Shown: in pieces, positions 14,234 through 20,695 of the stretch
Numbering within the stretch: the first letter of the stretch is position 1
How the letters are laid out: each line of letters opens with the position of its first letter
Origin: JBDSKH01 sp050245915
GTDB lineage: Bacteria > Actinomycetota > Actinomycetes > Actinomycetales > Microbacteriaceae
DNA length: 20,695 bases
Direction of reading: 5' to 3'
Assembly (NCBI GenBank): GCA_050245915.1
Contig: JBFWWZ010000047.1
Span: 1 to 20,695, forward strand
Notes under the pieces: generated by a model
What the model was told of the DNA's origin: nothing
Seen by the model: the letters and a program-made list of their open reading frames with translations, nothing else
The model's database searches: none
Position numbers and translations under genes: made by a program

Positions 14234-15025
14234 TCAGCGCGCCGCGATACGGACGCCGCGAGCGATCAGAGCCGGCGCGTTGAGATTGAGGAGCACATCG
14301 TGCAGGACCGAGCCGATCGGGGACCGCTCGGCACTCCCCGGACCGACGACGAGGAGGGCCTTGTCGCGTGACGCGTCGAGCAGGGCCTCCGCCGGCTGGC
14401 GCCGCGACTCGCGCGTGCGCACGACCAGCTCCGGGAAGGTGGCGCGGACCGCGTCGAGCAGTTCGACGGCGTGTGCCGCCTCACCGCGTCCCGGGATCGC
14501 GCGGATCACGCTCAGGTCTTCGCCGCGGGCGTCGGCCTCTTCGGCGGCGGCTCGCGCCACCTCGGGGGCGTCGTCCGTCGAATCCAGTCCGACGACGACT
14601 CCGCGGCGGAACCGCAGGTCCGCGTCGGGAATCACCGCGACCGAGCAGCGGGCGGCAGCGGCGATCTGCACGCTGCGGGAGCCGAGCACCCTCCCGTGCA
14701 GGAAGCCGGTCTTGTGCGTGCCCACCACCAGCAGATCGGAGGGAGCCGCCAGCTCGGCCAGCGCCCACGACACCGGTCCGCTCAGCAGTGTCGTCGTCAC
14801 GTCGAACCCGCGCCCCGCCAGCGAGGACGCCATGTCCGCCAGCAGGCTCTCGCCCGCGCGCAGTTCGCCGGACGCGAAGTCGCGGCCCATCATCCCGCCC
14901 TCGGGCTCGTCGACATGGGCGAGCAGGACGGGTGTGCCCTCGCGCTGAACCCGTTCGGCCGCCCACTCCACAGCAGCCCGGCTCGGAGGGGAGCCGTCGA
15001 CGCCGACGACGTACCGTGAGTACAT
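14234..15025 (-). CDS. Tandem universal stress protein (UspA family)
   Basis: This 263-aa protein has two Usp domains, about 2-130 (YVVGVDGSPPSRAAVEWAAERV ... CSVAVIPD) and 138-260 (GVVVGLDSTDDAPEVARAAAEEA ... APALIARGV). Domain 1 keeps most of the nucleotide motif (GTHKTGFLHGRVLGS, with K for the second G); domain 2 is degenerate (GPGSAERSPIGS). The ATG at 15025 has GGAGG five bases upstream and begins MYSRYVVGVDGS as expected; the open frame extends to 15097 but that would read through the promoter. It is the first gene of an operon with the MgtA-type pump and is divergent from the DosT/DosR-like pair, echoing the mycobacterial arrangement in which a usp gene (Rv3134c) accompanies dosR-dosS. 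Confidence 0.93.
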   Translation of the reverse strand: MYSRYVVGVDGSPPSRAAVEWAAERVQREGTPVLLAHVDEPEGGMMGRDFASGELRAGESLLADMASSLAGRGFDVTTTLLSGPVSWALAELAAPSDLLVVGTHKTGFLHGRVLGSRSVQIAAAARCSVAVIPDADLRFRRGVVVGLDSTDDAPEVARAAAEEADARGEDLSVIRAIPGRGEAAHAVELLDAVRATFPELVVRTRESRRQPAEALLDASRDKALLVVGPGSAERSPIGSVLHDVLLNLNAPALIARGVRIAAR

Positions 15026-15052
15026 CCAAGCCTCCAGTGATCGAGTCTCCTC

Positions 15053-15058
15053 AGCATC
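15053..15058 (-). promoter_or_regulatory. -10 element of the usp-mgtA operon
   Basis: GATGCT on the minus strand (15058-15053) lies 30.5 bp from the centre of the DosR-like box at 15082-15095. The identical hexamer GATGCT sits at the identical distance from the box upstream of the last usp gene (20420-20425). The matching -35 position (TACTGC) is poor, as expected for an activator-dependent promoter. Confidence 0.45.
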
Positions 15059-15081
15059 CGGGCGCGGCACCGGGGGCAGTA

Positions 15082-15095
15082 GAGACCTTGGTCCC
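15082..15095. promoter_or_regulatory. DosR-box-like sequence in the divergent usp / histidine kinase region
   Basis: The plus strand reads GAGACCTTGGTCCC (minus strand GGGACCAAGGTCTC), a near-perfect dyad of the DosR type GGGACTWWAGTCCC, with one departure from GGGACNNNNGNCCC. For the usp-mgtA operon it is at the activating distance from the -10. For the kinase operon it covers the predicted -35, so bound regulator could autoregulate that operon. Confidence 0.6.
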
Positions 15096-15116
15096 ATGCG
15101 ACGCGAGGGTTACTCT
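15088..15116 (+). promoter_or_regulatory. Predicted promoter of the histidine kinase/response regulator operon
   Basis: TTGGTC (15088-15093), 17 bp and TACTCT (15111-15116) make a good promoter, with TAnnnT at -10. Transcription would start near 15123, about 20 nt before the TTG start at 15143. The -35 is embedded in the DosR-like box. Confidence 0.5.
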
Positions 15117-15142
15117 GGGCGGGTCGGAAGGCGGATCAGGGA

Positions 15143-16846
15143 TTGAGTGCCGGACTGGGGTTCCCCGATGGTCCGCGTTCCGAGTTGGAGCGGACGATCG
15201 AGGAGCTTGTCGAGCGCGCGAACGTCGTTCTGCACACACAGGGTCGCCTCCGCGGCCTGCTGCAGGCGAACACCGCCGTGGTCGAGGAGCTCGAGCTCGG
15301 CAAGGTGCTGCGCCGCATCGCCGAAGCGGCCATCGAACTCGCTGACGCGGAGTACGGCGCCCTCGGCGTGATCGCGCCCGACGGCACCCTCGAGCAGTTC
15401 GTCCACGTCGGGATGCCGGACGAGACCGCACGGCGGATCGCCCACCTCCCCGAGGGTCACGGGCTGCTCGGCGCCGTGATCGACCGCGGCGAGACGATCC
15501 GTCTGGAGCACCTGAACGACGATCCGCGCTCCGCCGGCTTCCCTGAGCATCACCCCGCCATGGACGGCTTCCTCGGGGTCCCCATCCGCGTGCGCGACGA
15601 GGTGTTCGGCAACCTGTACCTCACCAATCCGCGGCGCGGAACGTTCACCGAGGAGGACGAGAACCTCGTCATCGCGCTCGCGGCCACCGCCGGCATCGCG
15701 ATCGACAACGCGCGGCTGTTCGACGAGACCCAGCGCCGTCAACGGTGGAGCACCGCCCTGGCCGAGGTCACCGCTGCTCTGCTGTCCGGAGATTCGGACG
15801 ATGTCCTCGCGGTGATCGCCGAACGGCTCGCTGTCGTCATCGATGCGGAGCTGGTGTGCGTCGTCGTGCCCGCCGAGACCCCCGGCACGCTGCGCATCGC
15901 GGCGGCGCGCGGTGCGGGCGACGACGACATCATCGGCCGCGAGTTCCCCGCGCCGGGGACGCTGGCCGGCGCCGCTCTCGAATCGCGCGGGCTGGTGGTC
16001 AGCGACGGCCGGGAGCGCGATGACACCGTCGAGTGGATGCCGGTGCTCGGTCCCACCATCGTCCTGCCGCTGCTCGCGGCGGGCGAAGTGCTCGGCACCC
16101 TGTCGATCTCGCGGCTGCCCGGCGGTCCCCGGTTCGCCACCGCGGAGCTGGAGATGGCATCCGAATTCGCCTCGCAGACCGGTCTCGCCATCGAACTGAC
16201 CCGTGCCCGGGTGGACCGGCAGCGACTGGAACTGGTGGACGAACGCAGCCGCATCGCACGGGATCTGCACGATCACGTCATCCAGCGACTGTTCGGCACC
16301 GGGCTCGCACTGCAGGCGCTCGCGGCCCGGGTACCGGGCGTCGAGGCCGAGGTCCTCGCCCACGTCGATGCGATCGATGCCGCGATCGCCGAGATCCGCA
16401 CCGCCGTGTTCACCCTGTCGAGCCCGCGCCGCGGGGCGGCCGACGGCCTTCGCCACCGGCTGCTCGACCTGGTGGGGGAGATGAGCCCGACACTGGCGTC
16501 GACCCCGCGACTGACCTTCTCGGGGGCTGTCGATCTCACCGTGCGTGATGATGTCGCCGACGACGTGGTGGCCGTGGTGCGCGAATCGCTGGCGAACGTC
16601 GCACGCCATGCCGAGGCATCCACCGTCGCGGTCGAGGTCGGTCTCGAGGATGGCGTGGTCGTCGTCATCGTGGACGATGACGGCCGCGGCATCGAGCCGG
16701 AACCCGCCCGGCGCTCGGGAACCGCGAACCTGGAAAGCCGCGCCCACCGGCGCGGCGGCACGCTCGACATCTCACGCCGGAACCCGGGCGGCACGCGCGT
16801 TCGCTGGACAGCCCGGATCGACGGCGAGCAGGGAGCACTCGGATGA
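15143..16846 (+). CDS. dosT: DosT/DosS-like GAF-domain sensor histidine kinase
   Basis: This 567-aa soluble kinase has GAF-A (about 50-195), GAF-B (about 205-355), a HisKA_3 dimer domain with RDLHDHVIQRLFGTG (H376 is the phospho-acceptor), and an ATPase domain with ESLANVARHAEAS (N-box) and DDDGRGIE. Over GAF-A it is very close to mycobacterial DosT/DosS: GFPEHHPAMDGFLGVPIRVRD contains His137, equivalent to the heme-binding His149 of DosS. Residues YGALGV have Gly75 where DosS has Glu87, as in DosT, the direct oxygen sensor. These correspondences are from recalled sequences. The best start is the TTG at 15143, 20 nt after the predicted transcription start. It overlaps the regulator gene by ATGA. 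It probably senses O2, NO, CO or redox state by heme; heme binding itself is inferred. Confidence 0.92.
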   Translation: MSAGLGFPDGPRSELERTIEELVERANVVLHTQGRLRGLLQANTAVVEELELGKVLRRIAEAAIELADAEYGALGVIAPDGTLEQFVHVGMPDETARRIAHLPEGHGLLGAVIDRGETIRLEHLNDDPRSAGFPEHHPAMDGFLGVPIRVRDEVFGNLYLTNPRRGTFTEEDENLVIALAATAGIAIDNARLFDETQRRQRWSTALAEVTAALLSGDSDDVLAVIAERLAVVIDAELVCVVVPAETPGTLRIAAARGAGDDDIIGREFPAPGTLAGAALESRGLVVSDGRERDDTVEWMPVLGPTIVLPLLAAGEVLGTLSISRLPGGPRFATAELEMASEFASQTGLAIELTRARVDRQRLELVDERSRIARDLHDHVIQRLFGTGLALQALAARVPGVEAEVLAHVDAIDAAIAEIRTAVFTLSSPRRGAADGLRHRLLDLVGEMSPTLASTPRLTFSGAVDLTVRDDVADDVVAVVRESLANVARHAEASTVAVEVGLEDGVVVVIVDDDGRGIEPEPARRSGTANLESRAHRRGGTLDISRRNPGGTRVRWTARIDGEQGALG

Positions 16847-17481
16847 CACGGATCTTTCTGGTCGACGATCACGAGATCGTCCGGCGGGGAATCGCCGACC
16901 TGATCAACGCGGAACGCGACCTGGAGGTCGTCGGCGAATCGGCGACCGTCGCCCACACCCTCGGACGGGTCGCTGCCACCCATCCGGATGTCGTGGTGCT
17001 CGACGTGCGCCTTCCGGATGGCAGCGGGATCGATCTGTGCCGCAGCATCCGGTCGGCGCACCCCGACATCCACTGCCTCATGCTCACCGCGTACGACGAC
17101 GACGAGGCGAGCTATTCGGCGGTGCTCGCCGGGGCCGCCGGGTATGTGCTCAAAGACATCAGGGGGCAGAGCCTGCTCGACGGCATCCGCCGGGTCGCGA
17201 AAGGCGAGTCGCTGCTCGCGCGCGGGATAAGCGATCGAGTCGTCGCGTCGCTGAGCGCACCCTCGCGCGCGCAGGGGGAACAGCCCGACCTGACCCTGCG
17301 GGAACGTCAGGTTCTCGACCTCATCGCGGCGGGGCTCACGAACCGGCAGATCGGCGAGCGCCTCGAACTCGCGGAGAAGACGGTGAAGAACTACGTCTCC
17401 GGCCTGCTCGCGAAGCTGGGCATGGAGCGGCGGACGCAGGCCGCCGTCTACGGCGCCCATCGCGCCGAGGACTCCCGCTGA
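16843..17481 (+). CDS. dosR: DosR/DevR-like NarL-family response regulator
   Basis: This 212-aa regulator has a receiver domain with acidic D8/D9, phospho-acceptor D54 (VVLDVRLPDG), T82 and K104 (YVLKD), a linker, and a LuxR-type HTH from about 148. The HTH (LTNRQIGERLELAEKTVKNYVSGL, then LAKLGMERRTQAAVY) is almost identical to Mycobacterium tuberculosis DosR. K179, K182 and N183, the DosR bases-contact residues, are at the very same positions. It should therefore recognise DosR-like boxes, and such sequences are found in this window. It overlaps the kinase gene by four bases and is followed 55 bp later by the BON gene, which has its own box. A different NarL-type regulator is possible but less likely given the HTH identity. 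Confidence 0.95.
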   Translation: MTRIFLVDDHEIVRRGIADLINAERDLEVVGESATVAHTLGRVAATHPDVVVLDVRLPDGSGIDLCRSIRSAHPDIHCLMLTAYDDDEASYSAVLAGAAGYVLKDIRGQSLLDGIRRVAKGESLLARGISDRVVASLSAPSRAQGEQPDLTLRERQVLDLIAAGLTNRQIGERLELAEKTVKNYVSGLLAKLGMERRTQAAVYGAHRAEDSR

Positions 17482-17486
17482 GGCGC

Positions 17487-17500
17487 GGGACGTTCGGCCC
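17487..17500 (+). promoter_or_regulatory. DosR-box-like sequence upstream of the BON-phosphoketolase unit
   Basis: GGGACGTTCGGCCC fits GGGACNNNNGNCCC completely and differs by one base from the mycobacterial-type variant GGGACTTTCGGCCC. It starts six bases after the dosR-like stop. Its centre is 31.5 bp before GACCAT (17525-17530), a -10-like hexamer six bases from the ATG at 17537. That ATG has no ribosome site, suggesting leaderless transcription. Confidence 0.65.
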
Positions 17501-17536
17501 TGCCTTCGCCGGACGGGGTGCGTCGACCATAGCGGT

Positions 17537-18001
17537 ATGGAACGCAGACCGGACCATCGCATCCTGGAGGACGTCCGCGCCGCGCTGAGGGCGGCGCCGG
17601 TCGACGAGGTCGCGATCACCGCGGAGCTCGCGGACGGTGTGGTGACCCTGAGGGGCACCGCCGGATCCCACTCCGAGCGGCTCGCGGCGCTGACTGCGGC
17701 CCGGCGTGCCGCCGGCACCGCGAAGGTGGTCGCGGCGGTGGAGGTCGAACCGGTGGACGACGACTACCGGATGACGGATGCGGACATCGCCGTCGAGGTG
17801 GCCAGGGCGATCGTGCAGTCGGAGGTGCCGCCGGGAGACGTCTGGTTCGGCGTCGAGAACCGGGTCGTGACGCTCGAAGGAACCTGCGCCGACGCCGACG
17901 CCCGTGCGCGGGTGCGCCACCTCGTCCAGCAGGCTCCGGGCGTGCACCTGGTCGACAACCGCATCACCGTCGCCCCCCGCGACGCGGGCGACGGGGCGTA
18001 G
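17537..18001 (+). CDS. Tandem BON-domain protein
   Basis: This 154-aa protein has two BON domains, residues about 8-75 (ILEDVRAALRAAPVDEVAITAELADGVVTLRGTAGS ... VVAAVEV) and 84-150 (DADIAVEVARAIVQSEVPPG ... VENRVVTLEGTCADADARARV ... VDNRITV). Each shows the family's 'V.V.dG.VtL.G.v' strand pair. BON domains bind membranes, ligands or partner proteins and are common in stress and osmotic-shock proteins. No signal peptide is present, so it is probably cytoplasmic. It lies between the DosR-like gene and phosphoketolase, 10 bp before the latter, under a strong DosR-like box. Its task is unknown; a scaffold or sensor role is speculation. Confidence 0.87.
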   Translation: MERRPDHRILEDVRAALRAAPVDEVAITAELADGVVTLRGTAGSHSERLAALTAARRAAGTAKVVAAVEVEPVDDDYRMTDADIAVEVARAIVQSEVPPGDVWFGVENRVVTLEGTCADADARARVRHLVQQAPGVHLVDNRITVAPRDAGDGA

Positions 18002-18004
18002 CCT
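17999..18004 (+). promoter_or_regulatory. Possible internal leaderless promoter of phosphoketolase
   Basis: TAGCCT fits TAnnnT and overlaps the BON stop codon TAG. Seven bases separate it from the ATG at 18012, which has no ribosome site. The same distance is seen at the metal ATPase start. No DosR-like box is found at the matching distance upstream, so this could give a basal transcript independent of the BON promoter. Confidence 0.35.
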
Positions 18005-18011
18005 CGCCCTC

Positions 18012-20390
18012 ATGACGTACCTCCCCGAGACGACGATCGATCAGCTCGACGCCTGGTGGCGTGCCGCCAACTACCTCTCCATCGGGCAGATCTACCTGCG
18101 GTCGAACCCGCTGCTGCGCGAGCCGCTGAAGCCCGAGCACATCAAGCCGCGGCTGCTGGGCCACTGGGGAACCACGCCCGGCCTCAACTTCCTCTACGCC
18201 CACCTCAACCGGGCGATCCGCCAACGCGACCTGAACACCCTCTATGTGACCGGCCCCGGGCACGGCGGGCCCGGGATGGTCGCCAACGCCTACCTCGACG
18301 GCACCTACTCCGAGGTCTACTCCGACGCCGAGCTGTCGGAGGCGGGGATGGCGCACCTGTTCCGGCAGTTCTCCTTCCCCGGCGGCATCCCGAGCCACGC
18401 GTCCCCGGACACTCCCGGCTCGATCCACGAGGGTGGCGAACTCGGGTACGCGCTCAGCCACGCCTACGGTGCGGCGTTCGACAACCCGGACCTGCTGGTC
18501 GCCTGCGTGATCGGCGACGGCGAGGCCGAGACGGGCGCCCTGGCGACCGCATGGCACTCCAACAAATTCGTGAACCCGGCCGCCGACGGGGCGGTCCTGC
18601 CGATCCTGCACCTCAACGGCTACAAGATCGCGAACCCGACGGTGCTCGCCCGCATCCCCGAGACAGAACTGCTCGACCTCATGCGCGGATACGGGCACGA
18701 GCCGTTCCTCGTCTCCGGCGGTTTCGACGGCGACGATGTGCGCGAGTTCCACGCGCGTTTCGCGGCGGTGCTCGACACGGTCCTCGATCGCATAGCGGCC
18801 ATCAAACGGGATGCCGCGGCCGGCACGCTCACGGACCGTCCGGCCTGGCCGATGATCATCCTGCGCACCCCCAAGGGCTGGACCTGCCCGAAGGAGATCG
18901 ACGGGCTGCCGGTCGAAGGGACCTGGCGCGCGCACCAGGTGCCGCTCACCAATGCGCGCGACACCGACGCGCACCTGCAGACGCTCGAGCAGTGGATGCG
19001 CTCGTACCGGCCGGAGGAGCTGTTCGACCGCACGGGTGCACCGGTCGCCGCCACGGTCGCGCTGGCACCCGACGGCGAGCGCCGGATGAGCGCCAACCCG
19101 GTCGCCAACGGCGGGCTGCTGCGGGAGGAGCTGCGGCTGCCGGACTTCCGCGACTCCGCCGTCGACGTCGACCCCGAGGCTCGCGGCGCCGTGGCGGTCG
19201 AATCCACGGCCGTGCTGGGGAGCTGGCTCGCCGAGGTGATCCGCCGCAACCCGGACACCTTCCGCATCTTCGGACCCGACGAGACCGCGTCGAACCGTCT
19301 CGCCCCCGCCGTCTACGAGGCGACGGACAAACAATGGAACGCCGGGTTCGAGGCGGTGGACGAGCACCTGGCGCGAGCGGGACGCGTCATGGAGGTGCTC
19401 AGCGAGCACCAGTGCCAGGGCTGGCTCGAGGGCTACCTGCTCACCGGCCGGCACGGCATGTTCAACACCTACGAGGCATTCGCGCACGTCGTGGACTCGA
19501 TGTTCAATCAGCACGCCAAGTGGCTGGAGGCGTCCCGCCACATCCCGTGGCGTCGCCCGATCTCGAGCTTCAACTACCTGCTCTCGAGCCACGTCTGGCG
19601 TCAGGACCACAACGGGTTCAGCCACCAGGACCCCGGATTCATCGACCTCGCCGTGAACAAGAGCGCCGACGTGGTGCGGGTGTACCTGCCGTTCGATGCG
19701 AACACGCTGCTCAGCACCTACGACCACTGCCTGAGGTCGGTGGACTACATGAACGTCGTCGTGGCGGGGAAGCAGCCGGAGCCGCAGTGGCTGACCATGG
19801 ACGAGGCGGTCGCGCACTGCACGCGCGGGCTCGGCATCCTGCCGTGGGCCGGCACCGAGCGCGAAGGCGAAGAACCGGATGTGGTGCTCGCCGCCGCCGG
19901 GGACGTCCCGACGCTCGAGGTGCTGGCTGCGACGTCGATCCTGCGCGAACGCATCCCGGAGCTCGCCGTGCGGGTGGTGAACGTCGTCGACCTCATGCGC
20001 CTGCAGTCGGAGGGTCAGCATCCCCACGGCCTGCCCGACGCGGAGTACGACGCCGTGTTCACCGCGGGCAAGCCGGTGATCTTCGCGTACCACGGGTATC
20101 CGTGGCTGATCCACCGGCTGACGTACAAGCGCCACGGACACGATCAGCTGCACGTGCGCGGCTTCATCGAGAAAGGCACCACCACCACGCCGTTCGACAT
20201 GGTGATGCTGAACGACCTCGACCGGTTCAAGCTCGCGATCGACGTGATCGACCGGGTGCCCGGCCTGTCGACGACGCACGCCGGCTTCCGGCAGGAGCTG
20301 GAGGACGCCCGGATCCGCGCGCGTGCCTACACGCGCGAGCACGGCGAGGACATCCCGGAGGTCGCCGGCTGGACCTGGCCGCGGGACTAA
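18012..20390 (+). CDS. xfp: Phosphoketolase (xylulose-5-phosphate/fructose-6-phosphate)
   Basis: This 792-aa thiamine-diphosphate enzyme cleaves xylulose 5-phosphate, and often fructose 6-phosphate, with phosphate to acetyl phosphate plus glyceraldehyde 3-phosphate or erythrose 4-phosphate. Length and motifs are full: WWRAANYLSIGQIYL at the N-terminus, GPGHGGPG (81-88), HEGGELGYALSHAYGAAF, the ThDP/Mg site GDGEAETG (168-175), LHLNGYKI, the pyrimidine-domain HQCQGWLEGY, and the C-terminal domain from about 590 ending HGEDIPEVAGWTWPRD. Start ATG 18012 gives the normal N-terminus. It is 10 bp after the BON gene and likely co-transcribed with it under the box at 17487, perhaps also from TAGCCT. 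Its stop codon is part of the next DosR-like box. No acetate kinase or phosphotransacetylase is in the window. Confidence 0.97.
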   Translation: MTYLPETTIDQLDAWWRAANYLSIGQIYLRSNPLLREPLKPEHIKPRLLGHWGTTPGLNFLYAHLNRAIRQRDLNTLYVTGPGHGGPGMVANAYLDGTYSEVYSDAELSEAGMAHLFRQFSFPGGIPSHASPDTPGSIHEGGELGYALSHAYGAAFDNPDLLVACVIGDGEAETGALATAWHSNKFVNPAADGAVLPILHLNGYKIANPTVLARIPETELLDLMRGYGHEPFLVSGGFDGDDVREFHARFAAVLDTVLDRIAAIKRDAAAGTLTDRPAWPMIILRTPKGWTCPKEIDGLPVEGTWRAHQVPLTNARDTDAHLQTLEQWMRSYRPEELFDRTGAPVAATVALAPDGERRMSANPVANGGLLREELRLPDFRDSAVDVDPEARGAVAVESTAVLGSWLAEVIRRNPDTFRIFGPDETASNRLAPAVYEATDKQWNAGFEAVDEHLARAGRVMEVLSEHQCQGWLEGYLLTGRHGMFNTYEAFAHVVDSMFNQHAKWLEASRHIPWRRPISSFNYLLSSHVWRQDHNGFSHQDPGFIDLAVNKSADVVRVYLPFDANTLLSTYDHCLRSVDYMNVVVAGKQPEPQWLTMDEAVAHCTRGLGILPWAGTEREGEEPDVVLAAAGDVPTLEVLAATSILRERIPELAVRVVNVVDLMRLQSEGQHPHGLPDAEYDAVFTAGKPVIFAYHGYPWLIHRLTYKRHGHDQLHVRGFIEKGTTTTPFDMVMLNDLDRFKLAIDVIDRVPGLSTTHAGFRQELEDARIRARAYTREHGEDIPEVAGWTWPRD

Positions 20391-20396
20391 GGACCC
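20383..20396 (+). promoter_or_regulatory. DosR-box-like sequence spanning the xfp stop codon
   Basis: GGGACTAAGGACCC fits GGGACTWWNGNCCC at every defined position, the best match to the DosR consensus here. The TAA stop of xfp (20388-20390) forms its centre. Its centre is exactly 30.5 bp before GATGCT (20420-20425), which would start transcription near 20433 and leave a short leader with GAAAGGA before the usp ATG at 20456. Confidence 0.65.
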
Positions 20397-20419
20397 TGGG
20401 GCGCTGACTCCGGCCCGTG

Positions 20420-20425
20420 GATGCT
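20420..20425 (+). promoter_or_regulatory. -10 element of the last usp gene
   Basis: GATGCT is identical in sequence and box distance to the -10 proposed for the usp-mgtA operon. The -35 position reads TGGGGC, which is poor, suggesting reliance on an activator. Confidence 0.4.
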
Positions 20426-20455
20426 CGACCCAGGCAACCACGAAAGGACATCGCC

Positions 20456-20695
20456 ATGGAGAAGGTGCTCGTCGGACTCGACGAAGAAGCCGCCAGCCAG
20501 ACCGCTGTCGACTGGGTCATCGACCGCGCGCGGCGCACGCCGATGCACGTGACGCTGTACACCGCGTTCGACATGATTGTCTCCGATGTCGTCGCCGACG
20601 GCGAACTGCTCCGGTCGACCGCCGCGCGGATCACCGACGCCGCGCCCGGCACCGTCGTAGAGACGGTCTCCGAGGAGCGTTCCATCCTCGAGGGC
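20456..20695 (+). CDS. Universal stress protein (UspA family), N-terminal part; runs off the window
   Basis: Eighty residues are visible from the ATG at 20456, which has a good GAAAGGA site eight bases upstream. The start MEKVLVGLDEEAASQTAVDWVIDRARR is the first strand and helix of a Usp domain, with the Asp (D9) that usually contacts ATP. HVTLYTAFDM follows as strand 2. The ATP motif lies beyond the window. It is the third usp gene in the region and has its own well-matched DosR-like box. The frame is open to the window end with no stop. Confidence 0.88.
   Translation, partial: MEKVLVGLDEEAASQTAVDWVIDRARRTPMHVTLYTAFDMIVSDVVADGELLRSTAARITDAAPGTVVETVSEERSILEG

Noticed and set aside
11790..14948. 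A 1052-codon open frame on the plus strand opposite the MgtA-type and usp genes.
   Set aside because: It is an antisense shadow caused by high GC. Its product is Arg/Gly/Asp-rich with no motifs, while the minus-strand frame encodes complete P-type ATPase and Usp motifs.
20404..20416. A second DosR-like box (TGACTCCGGCCC) before the last usp gene.
   Set aside because: The half-sites are one base too close and the GGGAC half is missing.

Overview
The window is very GC-rich (roughly 70% by eye) and densely coded, with short intergenic gaps and many four-base ATGA/GTGA gene overlaps. Several predicted promoters have the -10 box only 6-7 nt from the start codon, which points to leaderless transcripts. 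Gene content (RamB-type regulator beside isocitrate lyase and malate synthase, a DosR/DosT-type two-component system, NADPH-F420-reductase-like fold) indicates a high-GC Gram-positive actinobacterium. The hexamer GGATGC/GCATCC is unusually frequent and the proteins resemble those of Microbacteriaceae, so Microbacterium or a close relative is my best guess. This rests on recalled family sequences, not a search. No rRNA, tRNA, CRISPR or insertion sequence was seen, and no gene-free stretch reaches 300 bp.

Layout. 1-123: end of a probable PfkB sugar kinase. 202-948: a DUF899 thioredoxin-fold protein. 958-5751: an acetate/glyoxylate-shunt block, with the ScfR-family regulator ramB divergent from aceA-aceB and a translationally coupled 105-aa protein that looks like a stripped-down adenylate kinase. 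5764-6341: a DUF805 membrane protein and a 65-aa membrane partner. 6422-8882: a MarR regulator divergent from an SDR dehydrogenase, then a short Gre-factor-like protein, then an NADP-binding F420-reductase-like protein. Near-identical palindromes sit at the marR/SDR promoters and at the F420-reductase-like promoter, so these look like one MarR regulon.

8927-20695: the most interesting part. It holds a metal P-type ATPase with a universal stress protein (Usp), an MgtA-type P-type ATPase with a second Usp, a DosT/DosS-like GAF histidine kinase with a DosR-like regulator, a BON protein with phosphoketolase, and the start of a third Usp. The regulator keeps the DosR DNA-contact residues (K179, K182, N183) at the same numbering, and the kinase keeps the heme-ligand His in FPEHHP. 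I found DosR-box-like 14-mers upstream of each transcription unit. In three of them the box centre is exactly 30.5 bp before a plausible -10 hexamer, and in a fourth 31.5 bp.

Interpretation (inference): this is a compact oxygen/redox dormancy regulon, analogous to the mycobacterial DosR regulon. It would couple O2 sensing to cation pumps, stress proteins and phosphoketolase-based acetyl-phosphate production, and it lies in the same window as a separately regulated glyoxylate shunt.
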